64,000 nt of DNA, taken from positions 1 to 64,000 of the forward strand of contig NZ_CABFMD010000032.1 of NCBI RefSeq assembly GCF_901875555.1. Reading direction: 5' to 3'. The translations under genes and the position numbers were made by a program. Below the pieces are notes generated by a model. The model was not told the DNA's origin. It did no database searches and was given only the letters and a program-made list of their open reading frames with translations. Source of the stretch: Streptococcus parasanguinis (GTDB lineage Bacteria; Bacillota; Bacilli; Lactobacillales; Streptococcaceae). This document shows positions 35,309-44,946 of the stretch, piece by piece; position 1 is the stretch's first letter, and each line of letters begins with the position of its first letter.

Positions 35309-36013
35309 ATGGCAACATTTTACGGTATTGGGATTGGTCCAGGAGACAGTGAGCTCGTAACCGTTAAGGCCAAAAATATTCTGGAAACATTGGATATTTT
35401 GTACACTCCTGAAGCCAAACGCGGTTCCAAGAGTGTGGCATTGACGATTGCAAGTCCTTATGTCAGTGATCATCTAGAAATTAAACAACGCCACTTTCCA
35501 ATGGTTCGTTCGCTAGAAAAGAAAGAACCTCAGTGGGAACAAATTGCTACTGAAGTGGTGGAAGATGTGAAGGCTGGAAAAAATGTTGGTTTTATCACGC
35601 TTGGAGATCCAATGGTCTACAGTACCTATAGTTACCTGTTGAGATTAATTGGAGATAGCATTGATACCCAAACAATTCCTGGAATTACCTCATTTGGTAG
35701 TATGGCTTCTGTCTTGGGACAACCTTTAACCATGGATGAGGAGTCCTTTGCAGTGGTACCTGCTACAGCAGAAGCTGATAAGATTGACCAAGCCTTGGCA
35801 ATTCATGATACTGTCGTCATTATGAAGGTGGCTAGACATTTGGATGTCGTTCTTCCTTTGTTGGAAAAACACAACCTGATTGAAAAAACATTTTTAGTCA
35901 GTCATGCCTCTACTGAAAAGCAAAGAATTTTGTACGGAGTATCGGACTTAACAGTCGATGATAAATTGGATTATTTTACAACCCTATTGGTTAAGAAACA
36001 TCCATTGGGATAA
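35309..36013 (+). CDS. cbiL: cobalt-precorrin-2 C20-methyltransferase CbiL
   Basis: A 234-residue tetrapyrrole methylase. GIGIGPGDSELVTVKAKNIL opens the protein. FITLGDPMVYSTYSYLL and IPGITSFGSMASVLGQPL are typical of CbiL. Expected length. Confidence 0.94.
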   Translation: MATFYGIGIGPGDSELVTVKAKNILETLDILYTPEAKRGSKSVALTIASPYVSDHLEIKQRHFPMVRSLEKKEPQWEQIATEVVEDVKAGKNVGFITLGDPMVYSTYSYLLRLIGDSIDTQTIPGITSFGSMASVLGQPLTMDEESFAVVPATAEADKIDQALAIHDTVVIMKVARHLDVVLPLLEKHNLIEKTFLVSHASTEKQRILYGVSDLTVDDKLDYFTTLLVKKHPLG

Positions 36014-36031
36014 TGAAAAAGGAGTGATATT

Positions 36032-36760
36032 ATGAAACAACGTAAAAAAATGATAGCAATTGCTCTTTTAGTATTGCTGATCATCTTTAGACCTCAACCA
36101 GTATCTGCTATGCACATTATGGAAGGCTATCTCCCATTAGTATGGTGTATTGTTTGGTTCTTGCTATTTTTACCATTCTTCATCTTCGGTTTGATCAAGA
36201 TTAAGAAGATTGTTTCAAAAGATCCAAATTCTAAAACTATGTTGGCCTTGTCAGGTGCCTTTATCTTTATCTTATCCTCATTGAAAATCCCTTCTGTAAC
36301 AGGCTCAAGCTCTCACCCAACAGGTGTTGGTTTGGGAACTGCTATGTTTGGACCATCTGTTATTAGTGTGTTAGGAACCATTTGTTTGTTGTTCCAAGCT
36401 CTTCTTTTAGCCCATGGTGGTTTGACAACACTTGGTGCCAATGCTTTTTCAATGGCTGTAGTTGGTCCTTTTGTCGGATTTGCAGTTTATAAATTCAGTC
36501 GTTCTTTGAAACTATCTAAACCAGTCTCGCTCTTCTTGTGTGCGATGATTGCAGATTTAGCGACTTATGCAACAACTTCCCTTCAACTTGGATTGGTCTT
36601 CCCGGATCCAACCACTGGATTTGTAGGGTCAACCTTTAAATTCTTGGGTGTCTTTCTGATTACGCAAATTCCAATTGCGATTGTAGAAGGATTGCTTACT
36701 GTTATCTTCTACAACTTGATTTCTGAAAATGCTAGTGAAAGAGAGGGGCTCTTCCTATGA
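36032..36760 (+). CDS. cbiM: cobalt ECF transporter S-component CbiM
   Basis: A 242-residue membrane protein with a cleavable signal peptide ending QPVSA. The mature protein would begin MHIMEGYLP, whose N-terminal amine and His bind Co(II). SSHPTGVGLGTAMFGP and TTLGANAFSMAVVGPF are CbiM features. It is the substrate-binding part of CbiMNQO. Confidence 0.95.
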   Translation: MKQRKKMIAIALLVLLIIFRPQPVSAMHIMEGYLPLVWCIVWFLLFLPFFIFGLIKIKKIVSKDPNSKTMLALSGAFIFILSSLKIPSVTGSSSHPTGVGLGTAMFGPSVISVLGTICLLFQALLLAHGGLTTLGANAFSMAVVGPFVGFAVYKFSRSLKLSKPVSLFLCAMIADLATYATTSLQLGLVFPDPTTGFVGSTFKFLGVFLITQIPIAIVEGLLTVIFYNLISENASEREGLFL

Positions 36761-37041
36761 AAAAACACAAGAATCTTTTGTTATTAGCTGCCATTGTTGT
36801 GATTATTGTCGGTGCTTTCTTATTTGCTCCTAAAGGAGTAGAATATAGTGGTACGGATGATGCTGCAGAAAATGCTATTTCGACTATTCAAAAGGACTAT
36901 AAACCTTGGTTTTCACCTTTGTTTGAACCACCAGGATCAGAAGTTGAAAGCCTACTCTTTACGCTCCAAGGTAGTATCGGTGCGGGGATTATCTTCTATG
37001 TCATCGGTTACCAAAGAGGAAAAAAACATCAAGAAAAATAA
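36757..37041 (+). CDS. cbiN: cobalt transporter accessory protein CbiN
   Basis: A 94-residue protein with two membrane segments (about 5-23 and 67-85) joined by an external loop (GTDDAAENAISTIQKDYKPW). CbiN assists metal loading of CbiM. ATGA overlap with cbiM. Confidence 0.93.
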   Translation: MKKHKNLLLLAAIVVIIVGAFLFAPKGVEYSGTDDAAENAISTIQKDYKPWFSPLFEPPGSEVESLLFTLQGSIGAGIIFYVIGYQRGKKHQEK

Positions 37042-37075
37042 TTTAGTTTAGTAAGTATTTGTAGGGGAGGAAACT

Positions 37076-37765
37076 ATGTTTGTAATTGATCGCTATGCGT
37101 ATAATAACCGTTGGACTGCAGTTCCAGAACTGCATAAGTTCAGTTTGTATATTTTGTTAATGGTCATTTCTTTCTCTGGTTTCCTCCCTTTACAAATTCT
37201 ACTAATTACTATCATGGTCCCCTTGACGTGTTATATTGCTAGACTTCCTATTTTAAAATACTTGAGCTGGTTTCGCTATCCGTCTATTTTCATTTTATTA
37301 AGTATGGCGACCTTTGTCATTAGCTATGGTGAAAATAGTCATCAGTTTTTAATGGCCATTCCAGTTGGAAGTCATGGCTATTTAGGAGTTTTTCATTCTT
37401 CTGCCAAACAAGTTGGACCGATTGTTATGAGAATTTACTGTTCTTTAATTTCAACCTATTTTATGGCTTTAACCATTCCCTTTAACCAGATGATGAAGCT
37501 TTGTAAAACCCTTCATTTGCCGGCTATCTTAATGGAATTAATCGTTCTTATGTATCGCTTTATTTTTCTAGTATTAATCGAATTTTTAACCATTCGCGAT
37601 ACCTTAGATTTGAAGTTTTCATTTGTCAATAAGAAAAAAAGTTATCTTGGCTGGGGAAGATTAGCCAATACCTTGTTTGTGAAATTATTGGCTGACAATC
37701 AACGGTTAAATGAGGTCTTAAGCTTGAAATTTGCTCAAGCTAAAGAACTCGATGAGGAGGAATAG
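37076..37765 (+). CDS. cbiQ: cobalt ECF transporter transmembrane protein CbiQ
   Basis: A 229-residue T-component with several hydrophobic segments. The coupling-helix region LMYRFIFLVLIEFLTIRDTL near residue 160 contacts the ATPase. It sits between cbiN and cbiO. Confidence 0.92.
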   Translation: MFVIDRYAYNNRWTAVPELHKFSLYILLMVISFSGFLPLQILLITIMVPLTCYIARLPILKYLSWFRYPSIFILLSMATFVISYGENSHQFLMAIPVGSHGYLGVFHSSAKQVGPIVMRIYCSLISTYFMALTIPFNQMMKLCKTLHLPAILMELIVLMYRFIFLVLIEFLTIRDTLDLKFSFVNKKKSYLGWGRLANTLFVKLLADNQRLNEVLSLKFAQAKELDEEE

Positions 37766-37769
37766 AAAT

Positions 37770-38585
37770 ATGTTGAAATTAGAGAATATTACGGTTTTGT
37801 TTGATGATTTAAAAGCCTTAGACCATGTGAATATGGAATTCATGGAAGGAAAGATCACCGGGATTATTGGAACCAATGGTTCTGGAAAATCTACCCTGAT
37901 GAAGGTGATGACCAAACTGCTTAAACCCCAAGAAGGTAGTGTTTATTTGGATCAGCAGCTCATTCAAGACAAAAAGAAAGATTTATTTTCCTATCGACAA
38001 GAAGTCAATATGGTGTTTCAAAATCCGGAACAACAACTGTTTTATACCATTGCCAAAGATGACATCGGCATGGCTTTAGAGAATTTGGGGTATCCGGAAG
38101 AAGAGTGCGAAAAACGAGTGCAAGAAGCCATTGAGTTAATGGATATCAAAGAGTTGCAGGACCGTCCGGTACAATACTTGAGTTATGGCCAAAAGAAAAA
38201 AGTTGCTATTGCAGGAATGTTGGCCCTCAAACCACGATTTTTGCTCTTAGATGAGCCGACAGCTGGTCTTGATCCTAAAGGGCGAGACCAAATGGCCATG
38301 ATTATGAAAAAACTTGTTTCCAATGGAACCAGTATTATTGTTTCCAGCCACGACATGGATCTCATGTATGACTGTTGTGACTATGCCTACCTGATTAAAA
38401 AAGGAAAAATCATGACCCAAGGGACGAAATACGAAGTATTTCAACAAGAAGAGATTCTACTGGATGCAGGCCTTTCGGTCCCATGGATTGTCAAACTCCA
38501 TCAGGCCATCCAAACACCTTTAGTCGAAAATGAAGAAATTCTGTTTGAACAGTTGAAAGAAGGATATCTATGGCAAAATCATTAA
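37770..38585 (+). CDS. cbiO: cobalt ECF transporter ATPase CbiO
   Basis: A 271-residue ABC ATPase. Walker A GTNGSGKSTLMK, signature LSYGQKKKVAIAG and Walker B FLLLDEPTAGLDP are intact. GAGGAGG precedes ATG 37770. The 3' end overlaps cbiP. Confidence 0.95.
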   Translation: MLKLENITVLFDDLKALDHVNMEFMEGKITGIIGTNGSGKSTLMKVMTKLLKPQEGSVYLDQQLIQDKKKDLFSYRQEVNMVFQNPEQQLFYTIAKDDIGMALENLGYPEEECEKRVQEAIELMDIKELQDRPVQYLSYGQKKKVAIAGMLALKPRFLLLDEPTAGLDPKGRDQMAMIMKKLVSNGTSIIVSSHDMDLMYDCCDYAYLIKKGKIMTQGTKYEVFQQEEILLDAGLSVPWIVKLHQAIQTPLVENEEILFEQLKEGYLWQNH

Positions 38586-40069
38586 TGATTCAGGGGACAG
38601 CTTCCGATGCAGGAAAGAGCTTAATTGCCGCGGGTTTGTGTCGTATTTTAAAACAAGATGGTTACACGGTTGTTCCCTTTAAATCCCAAAATATGGCTTT
38701 AAATTCTTTTATCACCAAAAAAGGATTTGAGATGGGGAGAGCTCAGGTCGTGCAAGCAGAAGCCGCAGGTATCGATCCAGATGTTCGCATGAATCCTGTC
38801 CTACTGAAACCAACTTCGGATCGTAAATCCCAAGTTGTTTTTATGGGCAAAGTCCTTAAAGATATGGATGCGGTGGATTACCATGAATTTAAGCAGGAGT
38901 TACTGCCTAAAATCAAAGAAGTCTACCAAGAATTGGACCAGGAGTATGATGCCATAATCTTGGAAGGAGCGGGTAGTCCAGCCGAAATCAACTTAAATGA
39001 ACGCGATATCGTCAATATGGGGATGGCTCGTCTGGTTGATGCTCCGGTCATCTTAGTTGCGGATATTGACAAGGGAGGAGTATTTGCCTCTATTTATGGT
39101 ACAATCGAATTAATGCCAGAAGAAGACCGCAAGCGTATCAAAGGGATTCTGATCAATAAATTTAGGGGAGATGTCGCCCTCCTTCAATCTGGAATTGATA
39201 TGATCGAAGAGCTGACGAACGTCCCTGTTCTAGGAGTGGTCCCTTATGCAGATATCGATATTGATAGTGAGGATAGTGTCGCTTTAGGCAGTAAAGGACG
39301 CAGCTTTAATCAAGAAAAAGATCTGGATGTGGCCATTATCACCCTAAAACGCATCTCCAACTTCACAGATTTTCATAGTTTGGAAATTCAACCGGACGTT
39401 TCGGTTCGTTATGTCATGCCAGGGGATGCTATTGGAAATCCGGATCTCTTGATTCTACCTGGAAGTAAAAATACTATCGAAGATATGCAAGTTCTCCAAG
39501 ATTCAGGGATTGTTGATGAAATCCGTCAGTGCGCTGATCAGGGCATTCGCATTTTTGGAATTTGTGGGGGCTTCCAACTTTTAGGAAAGAAAATTTCAGA
39601 TCCAAACCATGTCGAATCAGAATTGGATGAAATTGAAGGATTGGGACTTCTTGATGTTGAGACCCAGATGCAAGGAACCAAACGCACCACTCAGGTTCAA
39701 GCAGAACATGAGGGGCAACTCTTGGAAGGTTACGAAATCCATATGGGAGAAACTGAAATTTCTGATCAGGTATCACCTTTTTCTCGCATTGTTCTTCAGA
39801 ACGGCCAAGAGACTAGTAGGTATGATGGTGCCGTTTCACCGGATAAACAAATCCAAGGAACCTATCTTCACGGAGTTTTTGATAATTCTCAATGGACGCG
39901 CGATTATTTGAACCAAATTCGCCTGGAAAAGGGCTTGGAACCTATCACAGATCAGGCGATTGATCTCAAAGAATTCAAGGATTTGCAATATGATAAACTG
40001 GCAGCAGTTATTCGTGATGCAGTCGATATGAAAAAGATTTACCAGATTATGAACGGAGAAGAGCTTTAA
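38570..40069 (+). CDS. cbiP: cobyric acid synthase CbiP
   Basis: A 499-residue glutamine-dependent amidase adding the b, d, e and g amides. MIQGTASDAGKSLIAAGLCR is the ATP loop. The amidotransferase domain has the nucleophile Cys in FGICGGFQLLG and the His in QGTYLHGVFDN. Normal length. Confidence 0.95.
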   Translation: MAKSLMIQGTASDAGKSLIAAGLCRILKQDGYTVVPFKSQNMALNSFITKKGFEMGRAQVVQAEAAGIDPDVRMNPVLLKPTSDRKSQVVFMGKVLKDMDAVDYHEFKQELLPKIKEVYQELDQEYDAIILEGAGSPAEINLNERDIVNMGMARLVDAPVILVADIDKGGVFASIYGTIELMPEEDRKRIKGILINKFRGDVALLQSGIDMIEELTNVPVLGVVPYADIDIDSEDSVALGSKGRSFNQEKDLDVAIITLKRISNFTDFHSLEIQPDVSVRYVMPGDAIGNPDLLILPGSKNTIEDMQVLQDSGIVDEIRQCADQGIRIFGICGGFQLLGKKISDPNHVESELDEIEGLGLLDVETQMQGTKRTTQVQAEHEGQLLEGYEIHMGETEISDQVSPFSRIVLQNGQETSRYDGAVSPDKQIQGTYLHGVFDNSQWTRDYLNQIRLEKGLEPITDQAIDLKEFKDLQYDKLAAVIRDAVDMKKIYQIMNGEEL

Positions 40070-40653
40070 TGAGAATTTACACAAAGTATGGGGATAAAGG
40101 GTTTACCCGACTATATGGTGGGGATCGTGTGTCTAAAACACATATTCGTGTGGAAGCATATGGGACAATGGATGAATTGTGTTCTCAAGTTGGCTACCTG
40201 GTATCTGAAATAAAGGAATACAAAGAATTAGATGATATCAGAGAAGAATGTGAAGAAATTCAGCAACATTTATTTGACTGTGGAAGCGATCTTGCTACTC
40301 CTAGAGAATTGAGACCATACAAACAAAAGGAATCAGATATTACCTTCCTAGAAGAAAAAATGGATGCTTATATGCACATTCCAGAAAAGATTGATCGCTT
40401 TATTATTCCTGGCGGCCATCGGATCGCCAGTCTCTGTCATGTAGCTCGTACTATGACCCGTCGATTGGAGCGAAAAATGGTCGCTGTCATTGAAGCAGAT
40501 GAAACGGTCAATGAAGTCGGCTTGATCTATATCAATCGCTTGTCAGATTACTTCTTTGTCATAGCTCGCTTGGTCAACCATCGCCTAGAAGTCAAAGATA
40601 CAGTCTATAAACGAAGTGCTAAGATTTTTAGAGAAAGAAAAGAGGGAGAATAG
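40069..40653 (+). CDS. PduO-type corrinoid adenosyltransferase, copy 2
   Basis: A 194-residue PduO-type enzyme beginning MRIYTKYGDKGFTRLYGG. It has RTMTRRLERKMVAV as the conserved Arg helix. It shares its plan with the 6891-7493 enzyme but is clearly diverged. Its place after cbiP suggests it adenosylates cob(I)yrinate or cobyric acid intermediates in the de novo route, while copy 1 serves finished or salvaged corrinoid. It starts on the last base of the cbiP stop. Confidence 0.9.
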   Translation: MRIYTKYGDKGFTRLYGGDRVSKTHIRVEAYGTMDELCSQVGYLVSEIKEYKELDDIREECEEIQQHLFDCGSDLATPRELRPYKQKESDITFLEEKMDAYMHIPEKIDRFIIPGGHRIASLCHVARTMTRRLERKMVAVIEADETVNEVGLIYINRLSDYFFVIARLVNHRLEVKDTVYKRSAKIFRERKEGE

Positions 40654-40655
40654 TC

Positions 40656-41087
40656 ATGTATCCTGTCATGATGAATATCCAAAATAAACCAGTCGTCATT
40701 ATTGGTGGGGGAAAAGTAGCAGCCCGCAAGATTAAGACTTTGTTGTCAGAAGGGGCCAAGGTTATAGTCATTAGTCCTGAAATCAATGAAGCGATTCCTA
40801 AATGGCAGGTTGAATGGATTCAAAGAAGCTACCAAACTGGGGATTTGGAAGGGGCAAAATTGGTATTTGCCTGCACAGATAACCAGGAAGTCAATAAAAA
40901 AGTGATGGAAGATGCGCACCCTAGTCAGTTCGTCAATAATACTGGGGATAAGAAAAATTCCGATTTTTATAATGTGGCTATTGCTTCAAATAAGGAACTT
41001 TCCGTCATGATCTCCACAAACGGCTTATCGCCATCGCGCTCAAAAGAAGTCAGAAAAAAGATCGAACAACTTTTAGATCAATTGTAA
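40656..41087 (+). CDS. precorrin-2 dehydrogenase (CysG-B/SirC type)
   Basis: A 143-residue NAD-dependent enzyme that oxidises precorrin-2 to sirohydrochlorin, the substrate of CbiK. The nucleotide-binding loop is VIIGGGKVAARKIKTLLSEG. ISTNGLSPSRSKEVRKKIE is the usual C-terminal signature. It lacks a methyltransferase domain, which is in CobA. The protein is short for the family. Confidence 0.88.
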   Translation: MYPVMMNIQNKPVVIIGGGKVAARKIKTLLSEGAKVIVISPEINEAIPKWQVEWIQRSYQTGDLEGAKLVFACTDNQEVNKKVMEDAHPSQFVNNTGDKKNSDFYNVAIASNKELSVMISTNGLSPSRSKEVRKKIEQLLDQL

Positions 41088-41103
41088 GAACGGGGCGGAC
41101 AGA

Positions 41104-42360
41104 ATGTATTTATTATATGTTGGTGTCACTCATCGTGTAGCACCATTATCCATTTTAGAGCGGGTTCATTTTTCTGATGAAGAAAAAAAAGAAGCTCTAC
41201 TCAAATTAAAAGAGGAAAAAAGTATTCTAGAGGATGTCATCCTTTCAACCTGTAACCGGACAGAGTTGTATCTGGTCGTTGACCAGCTGCATACCGGTCG
41301 CTATTATTCCAAGCATTTTTTGGCAGATTGGTTTCAGATTGACATCGAGGAACTAGAGCCTTATCTTGCCTTTAAAGAAGGCAATGACGCTTTAGAACAT
41401 TTATTTAGAGTATCCATTGGTTTAGATTCCAAGATTGTAGGTGAAACACAAGTTCTCGGTCAATTAAAGCAAGCCTTTTTGAGCGCCCAAGAAACTGGTA
41501 CGACAGGAATCGTCCTGAATCAAGCTTTTAGGCAAGCAGTTACCTTTGCTAAAAGAATGCACGATGTTTACCGGATCAATGCCCGGCCCATGTCCATCGG
41601 TTTGACCTCTTTACAAATGTTGGATAAGGAAGATCTTGATTATGAGAATACAAAAATCGTGGTCATCGGATTAGGGGAAATTGGCCAATTGGTGACCAAG
41701 TATGTTCTACAACGTCCTTTTCAGTCTATCCGCTTGGTCAATCGCACCCTTTCCAAGGCCAACCCTTATTTAACAGAAGATCGTATTCAGGCTTATTCTT
41801 GGGATGATTTAGAAGAAGCCGTGAAAGATGCGGATATAATTTTCACTGCTATCAAGTCTGAAGGCTATATTCTCTATCCGCATATGGTGAAAGCAGGGGC
41901 AATTGTTTTCGACTTATGTTTACCACGGACCTGTCATCCAAATTCGTCCATTACCATTCACAATATCGAAAATATCACCAGAGAATTGCAAGCCTTTTTT
42001 GAGGAAAGAAATGAGATTGCTAAGAGTATCGAAGCAGAGATTTCAAGTGAACTGGTGAGTTTTGAAGAGTGGAAGCAGCAGTTAGGCATTATTCCCCTGA
42101 TTCAAGAGATTCGAGAAAAAGCCATTCAGGCTCAGCAGTCAGCTATGGAAAGCTTATTACGCAAACTTCCAGATCTTACTGATCGAGAAAAGAAACAAAT
42201 TTCGAAGCATATGAAGAGCATCATCAATCAGATCTTAAAGGAGCCTTTGTTACAATTAAAAGAAATGTCTGTGGGTGAAAATTCGGAATATGATATTGCC
42301 TTAATTGCTAAAATTTTCGATCTTCATAGCGGAAAGGGAGTGAACCATGAGAAGCATTAA
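41104..42360 (+). CDS. hemA: glutamyl-tRNA reductase HemA
   Basis: A 418-residue enzyme starting C5 tetrapyrrole synthesis. The catalytic Cys is in LSTCNRTELYLV, and GETQVLGQLKQAF and the dinucleotide loop VVIGLGEIGQLV are typical. The gene overlaps hemC. No hemE or later haem genes are seen, so the product appears to feed corrin synthesis. Confidence 0.94.
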   Translation: MYLLYVGVTHRVAPLSILERVHFSDEEKKEALLKLKEEKSILEDVILSTCNRTELYLVVDQLHTGRYYSKHFLADWFQIDIEELEPYLAFKEGNDALEHLFRVSIGLDSKIVGETQVLGQLKQAFLSAQETGTTGIVLNQAFRQAVTFAKRMHDVYRINARPMSIGLTSLQMLDKEDLDYENTKIVVIGLGEIGQLVTKYVLQRPFQSIRLVNRTLSKANPYLTEDRIQAYSWDDLEEAVKDADIIFTAIKSEGYILYPHMVKAGAIVFDLCLPRTCHPNSSITIHNIENITRELQAFFEERNEIAKSIEAEISSELVSFEEWKQQLGIIPLIQEIREKAIQAQQSAMESLLRKLPDLTDREKKQISKHMKSIINQILKEPLLQLKEMSVGENSEYDIALIAKIFDLHSGKGVNHEKH

Positions 42361-43270
42361 AGTCGGAACCAGAAAAAGTCAGTTGGCCATGACCCAGACC
42401 AAAATGGTGGTAGAGCGCTTAAAAGAATGCCATCCTGATGTGGAGTTTGAATTGGTCCCTTATAAAACCCAAGGAGATCGGTTGGTTCATGTTTCTCTGC
42501 AAACCATTGGTGGAAAAGGGGTCTTTGTCAAGGAAATAGAGCAGGCGCTCTTAAATCAAGACATCGATATCGCCATCCATAGTTTAAAAGATGTTCCTTC
42601 TATCCTTGTGGACGGATGTACCATTGGGGCCATTCCAGAGCGAGAAGATGTTAGAGACTGTCTGATCTATAGAGAAGAAGGCATGACTCTTGAAACCCTT
42701 CCGCAAGGGGCAGTTGTAGGGACCAGTAGTATTCGTCGTCAGGTCCAACTTCAGAGTCTGAGAAGTGATCTCCAATTCAAACCCATACGGGGAAATATTG
42801 ATTCGCGCATCCGCAAGTTACAAGAAGGAGAATGTGATGCCATCGTACTAGCTGCTGCTGGTTTAAAACGGATTGGATATTTAGATCAGTCGCCCTCTCT
42901 CAACTTAGAATTTTTAGATCCTCATACATTTATTCCTGCTGTTTCACAAGGGGCCTTAGCCGTCGAATGCCGGGAGAACGATGAGGAAGTCCGGCATCTA
43001 TTGGCAGCAATTCATGATCAGGAAGTAGAAAACTGCATCCAATTGGAAAGAAGCTTCCTAAGCTTGATGAATGCGGATTGTACCTTCCCGGTAGGAGCTC
43101 ACGCTCAATATATTGAGGGGCAATACCAGTTGAAGACCATGTTGGCAGATGGTAAGGATCGATGCTTGTATGTGTCTCTCACTTCTGAGGATGGAAGCGA
43201 TCTTCCCAAACTGGCTTTAGAGCAACTAATGGAAAAAGGAGCCTTAACAGACAAATGGTGGGAAGCTTAA
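42347..43270 (+). CDS. hemC: porphobilinogen deaminase HemC
   Basis: A 307-residue hydroxymethylbilane synthase. VGTRKSQLAMTQTKMVVERL opens the protein. IHSLKDVPSIL, GTSSIRRQVQLQSLR and the cofactor-binding Cys in NADCTFPVGAHA are visible. Overlaps hemA and hemD. Confidence 0.95.
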   Translation: MRSIKVGTRKSQLAMTQTKMVVERLKECHPDVEFELVPYKTQGDRLVHVSLQTIGGKGVFVKEIEQALLNQDIDIAIHSLKDVPSILVDGCTIGAIPEREDVRDCLIYREEGMTLETLPQGAVVGTSSIRRQVQLQSLRSDLQFKPIRGNIDSRIRKLQEGECDAIVLAAAGLKRIGYLDQSPSLNLEFLDPHTFIPAVSQGALAVECRENDEEVRHLLAAIHDQEVENCIQLERSFLSLMNADCTFPVGAHAQYIEGQYQLKTMLADGKDRCLYVSLTSEDGSDLPKLALEQLMEKGALTDKWWEA

Positions 43271-43980
43271 TTATTTTTACAAGAGAACAAAAACCCTCTG
43301 TCGAATTACAGACTTTACTAGACCGGAACCAAGTCAAATGGTTGCATGCGCCCCTCATTTGCACACAAGGCAATCCCCTTCCACTCATTTTTGAAGAAAA
43401 ACTGGCCAAAGCTGATTGGGTCTTCTTTACGAGTGCCAATACAGTTCAGTTATTTCTTCCCTATTTGAGACCTGATTTAAAGATTGCCTCAATCGGAAGT
43501 CAGACCAGTAAGTTATTGAAAGAGCATCAAGTAGATGTCACCTTTGAGTCCAGTAGTCAGTATGGAGTGGATTTTATCAAGGAGTGGGCTAGTCAATATG
43601 GGGAACCGCAAAACATTCTTTTCCCTCATAGTGATTTGGCCAATCCGACCTATCCAAAGATGTTACAGGAATTGGGACATGACGTTTACGCTTGGCCTCT
43701 TTATCAAACGGTCGCCAATCAAGAGGGAATCGCTAAAATAAGAGACATCTTGTCCATAGAGGAAACATGCGTTTGGACCTTTGCCAGTCCGTCAGCCTGG
43801 GATGTTTATTATCAAGAGGGGCTTTCTTTACCAGAGTATCACCAAATTGGGGTGATTGGAGAGACCACAGCAAAAGCTGTTTTAGATTGTGGTGTCTCGG
43901 TAAACTATATGCCTTCTAGTCCATCCATGCTACAATTGGTAGAGGTGATTATAAAGGAGATAAAATATCATGAATTTTAA
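43255..43980 (+). CDS. hemD: uroporphyrinogen-III synthase HemD
   Basis: A 241-residue two-lobed protein. Visible are [17 protein letters not shown] at the start, [17 protein letters not shown] and [17 protein letters not shown], all HemD features. It lies between hemC and hemB. A second HemD-like domain is fused to CobA at 33081-34541. Confidence 0.9.
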   Translation: MVGSLIIFTREQKPSVELQTLLDRNQVKWLHAPLICTQGNPLPLIFEEKLAKADWVFFTSANTVQLFLPYLRPDLKIASIGSQTSKLLKEHQVDVTFESSSQYGVDFIKEWASQYGEPQNILFPHSDLANPTYPKMLQELGHDVYAWPLYQTVANQEGIAKIRDILSIEETCVWTFASPSAWDVYYQEGLSLPEYHQIGVIGETTAKAVLDCGVSVNYMPSSPSMLQLVEVIIKEIKYHEF

Positions 43981-44938
43981 AAGACATCGTAGACTTAGAA
44001 AAAATTCTCTCATGAGAGATTTGGTTAGAGAAACAACTGTAAGCGTTAATGACTTTATTCAACCGCTTTTTGTAAAAGAAAATATAGAGCAAAAAGAAGA
44101 AGTGGCTTCCATGCCAGGTGTCTTTCAATTTGCATTAACGGATCTGTTAGAAGAAGTTGAATCTTGTGTTCAACTTGGGATCAAAGCCTTTATTATCTTT
44201 GGAATCCCTGCGGAAAAAGACGAAGTTGGTTCACAGGCCTCTAACCCAGACGGGATCGTTCAAAAAGCCCTACGCTTGATCAAGCAACACTATCCAGATC
44301 TCATTCTTGTAGCAGATACCTGTCTCTGTGAATTTACGAATCATGGCCATTGTGGCATTCTAGATGGTGAAACGGTTGTGAACGATCTTTCTTTGGAACG
44401 CTTAGTCCAAGTAGCGATTAGTCAAGCTGAAGCGGGAGCAGATATCATTGCACCGTCCAATGCCATGGATGGATATGTTGCAGCGATTCGAGAAGGCTTA
44501 GACAAGTCTGGCTTTGACATGGTACCGATTATGTCTTATTCGGTTAAATTTGCTTCTAGTTTTTATGGACCATTTCGTGATGCTGGTGAGAGTGCTCCGG
44601 CATTTGGTGATAGAAAAACCTATCAGATGGATCCAGCAAACCGTTTAGAAGCTCTGCGGGAGGCTCAAAGTGATGAAGAAGAAGGAGCAGATTTCCTAAT
44701 GGTAAAACCAGCTCTTGCCTTCTTAGATGTCTTAAGAGATTTACGAAATCAAAGCGATCTCCCACTTGTGGCATACAATGTCAGTGGGGAATACAGTATG
44801 GTGAAGGCTGCTGCTGCCCAAGGTTGGATTGATGAGCGCGCCATTGTGATGGAAAGTCTCATCGGGATGAAGCGGGCAGGAGCGGATTTGATTATTACCT
44901 ATTTCGCTAAAGATGTAGCAGGTTATTTGAAAGGCTAG
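43970..44938 (+). CDS. hemB: delta-aminolevulinic acid dehydratase HemB
   Basis: A 322-residue enzyme making porphobilinogen. The zinc-type Cys cluster is [14 protein letters not shown]. The substrate lysines are in [18 protein letters not shown] and [17 protein letters not shown] precedes the ATG, which lies in the hemD 3' end. Confidence 0.95.
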   Translation: MNFKRHRRLRKNSLMRDLVRETTVSVNDFIQPLFVKENIEQKEEVASMPGVFQFALTDLLEEVESCVQLGIKAFIIFGIPAEKDEVGSQASNPDGIVQKALRLIKQHYPDLILVADTCLCEFTNHGHCGILDGETVVNDLSLERLVQVAISQAEAGADIIAPSNAMDGYVAAIREGLDKSGFDMVPIMSYSVKFASSFYGPFRDAGESAPAFGDRKTYQMDPANRLEALREAQSDEEEGADFLMVKPALAFLDVLRDLRNQSDLPLVAYNVSGEYSMVKAAAAQGWIDERAIVMESLIGMKRAGADLIITYFAKDVAGYLKG

Positions 44939-44946
44939 GATGAAAG

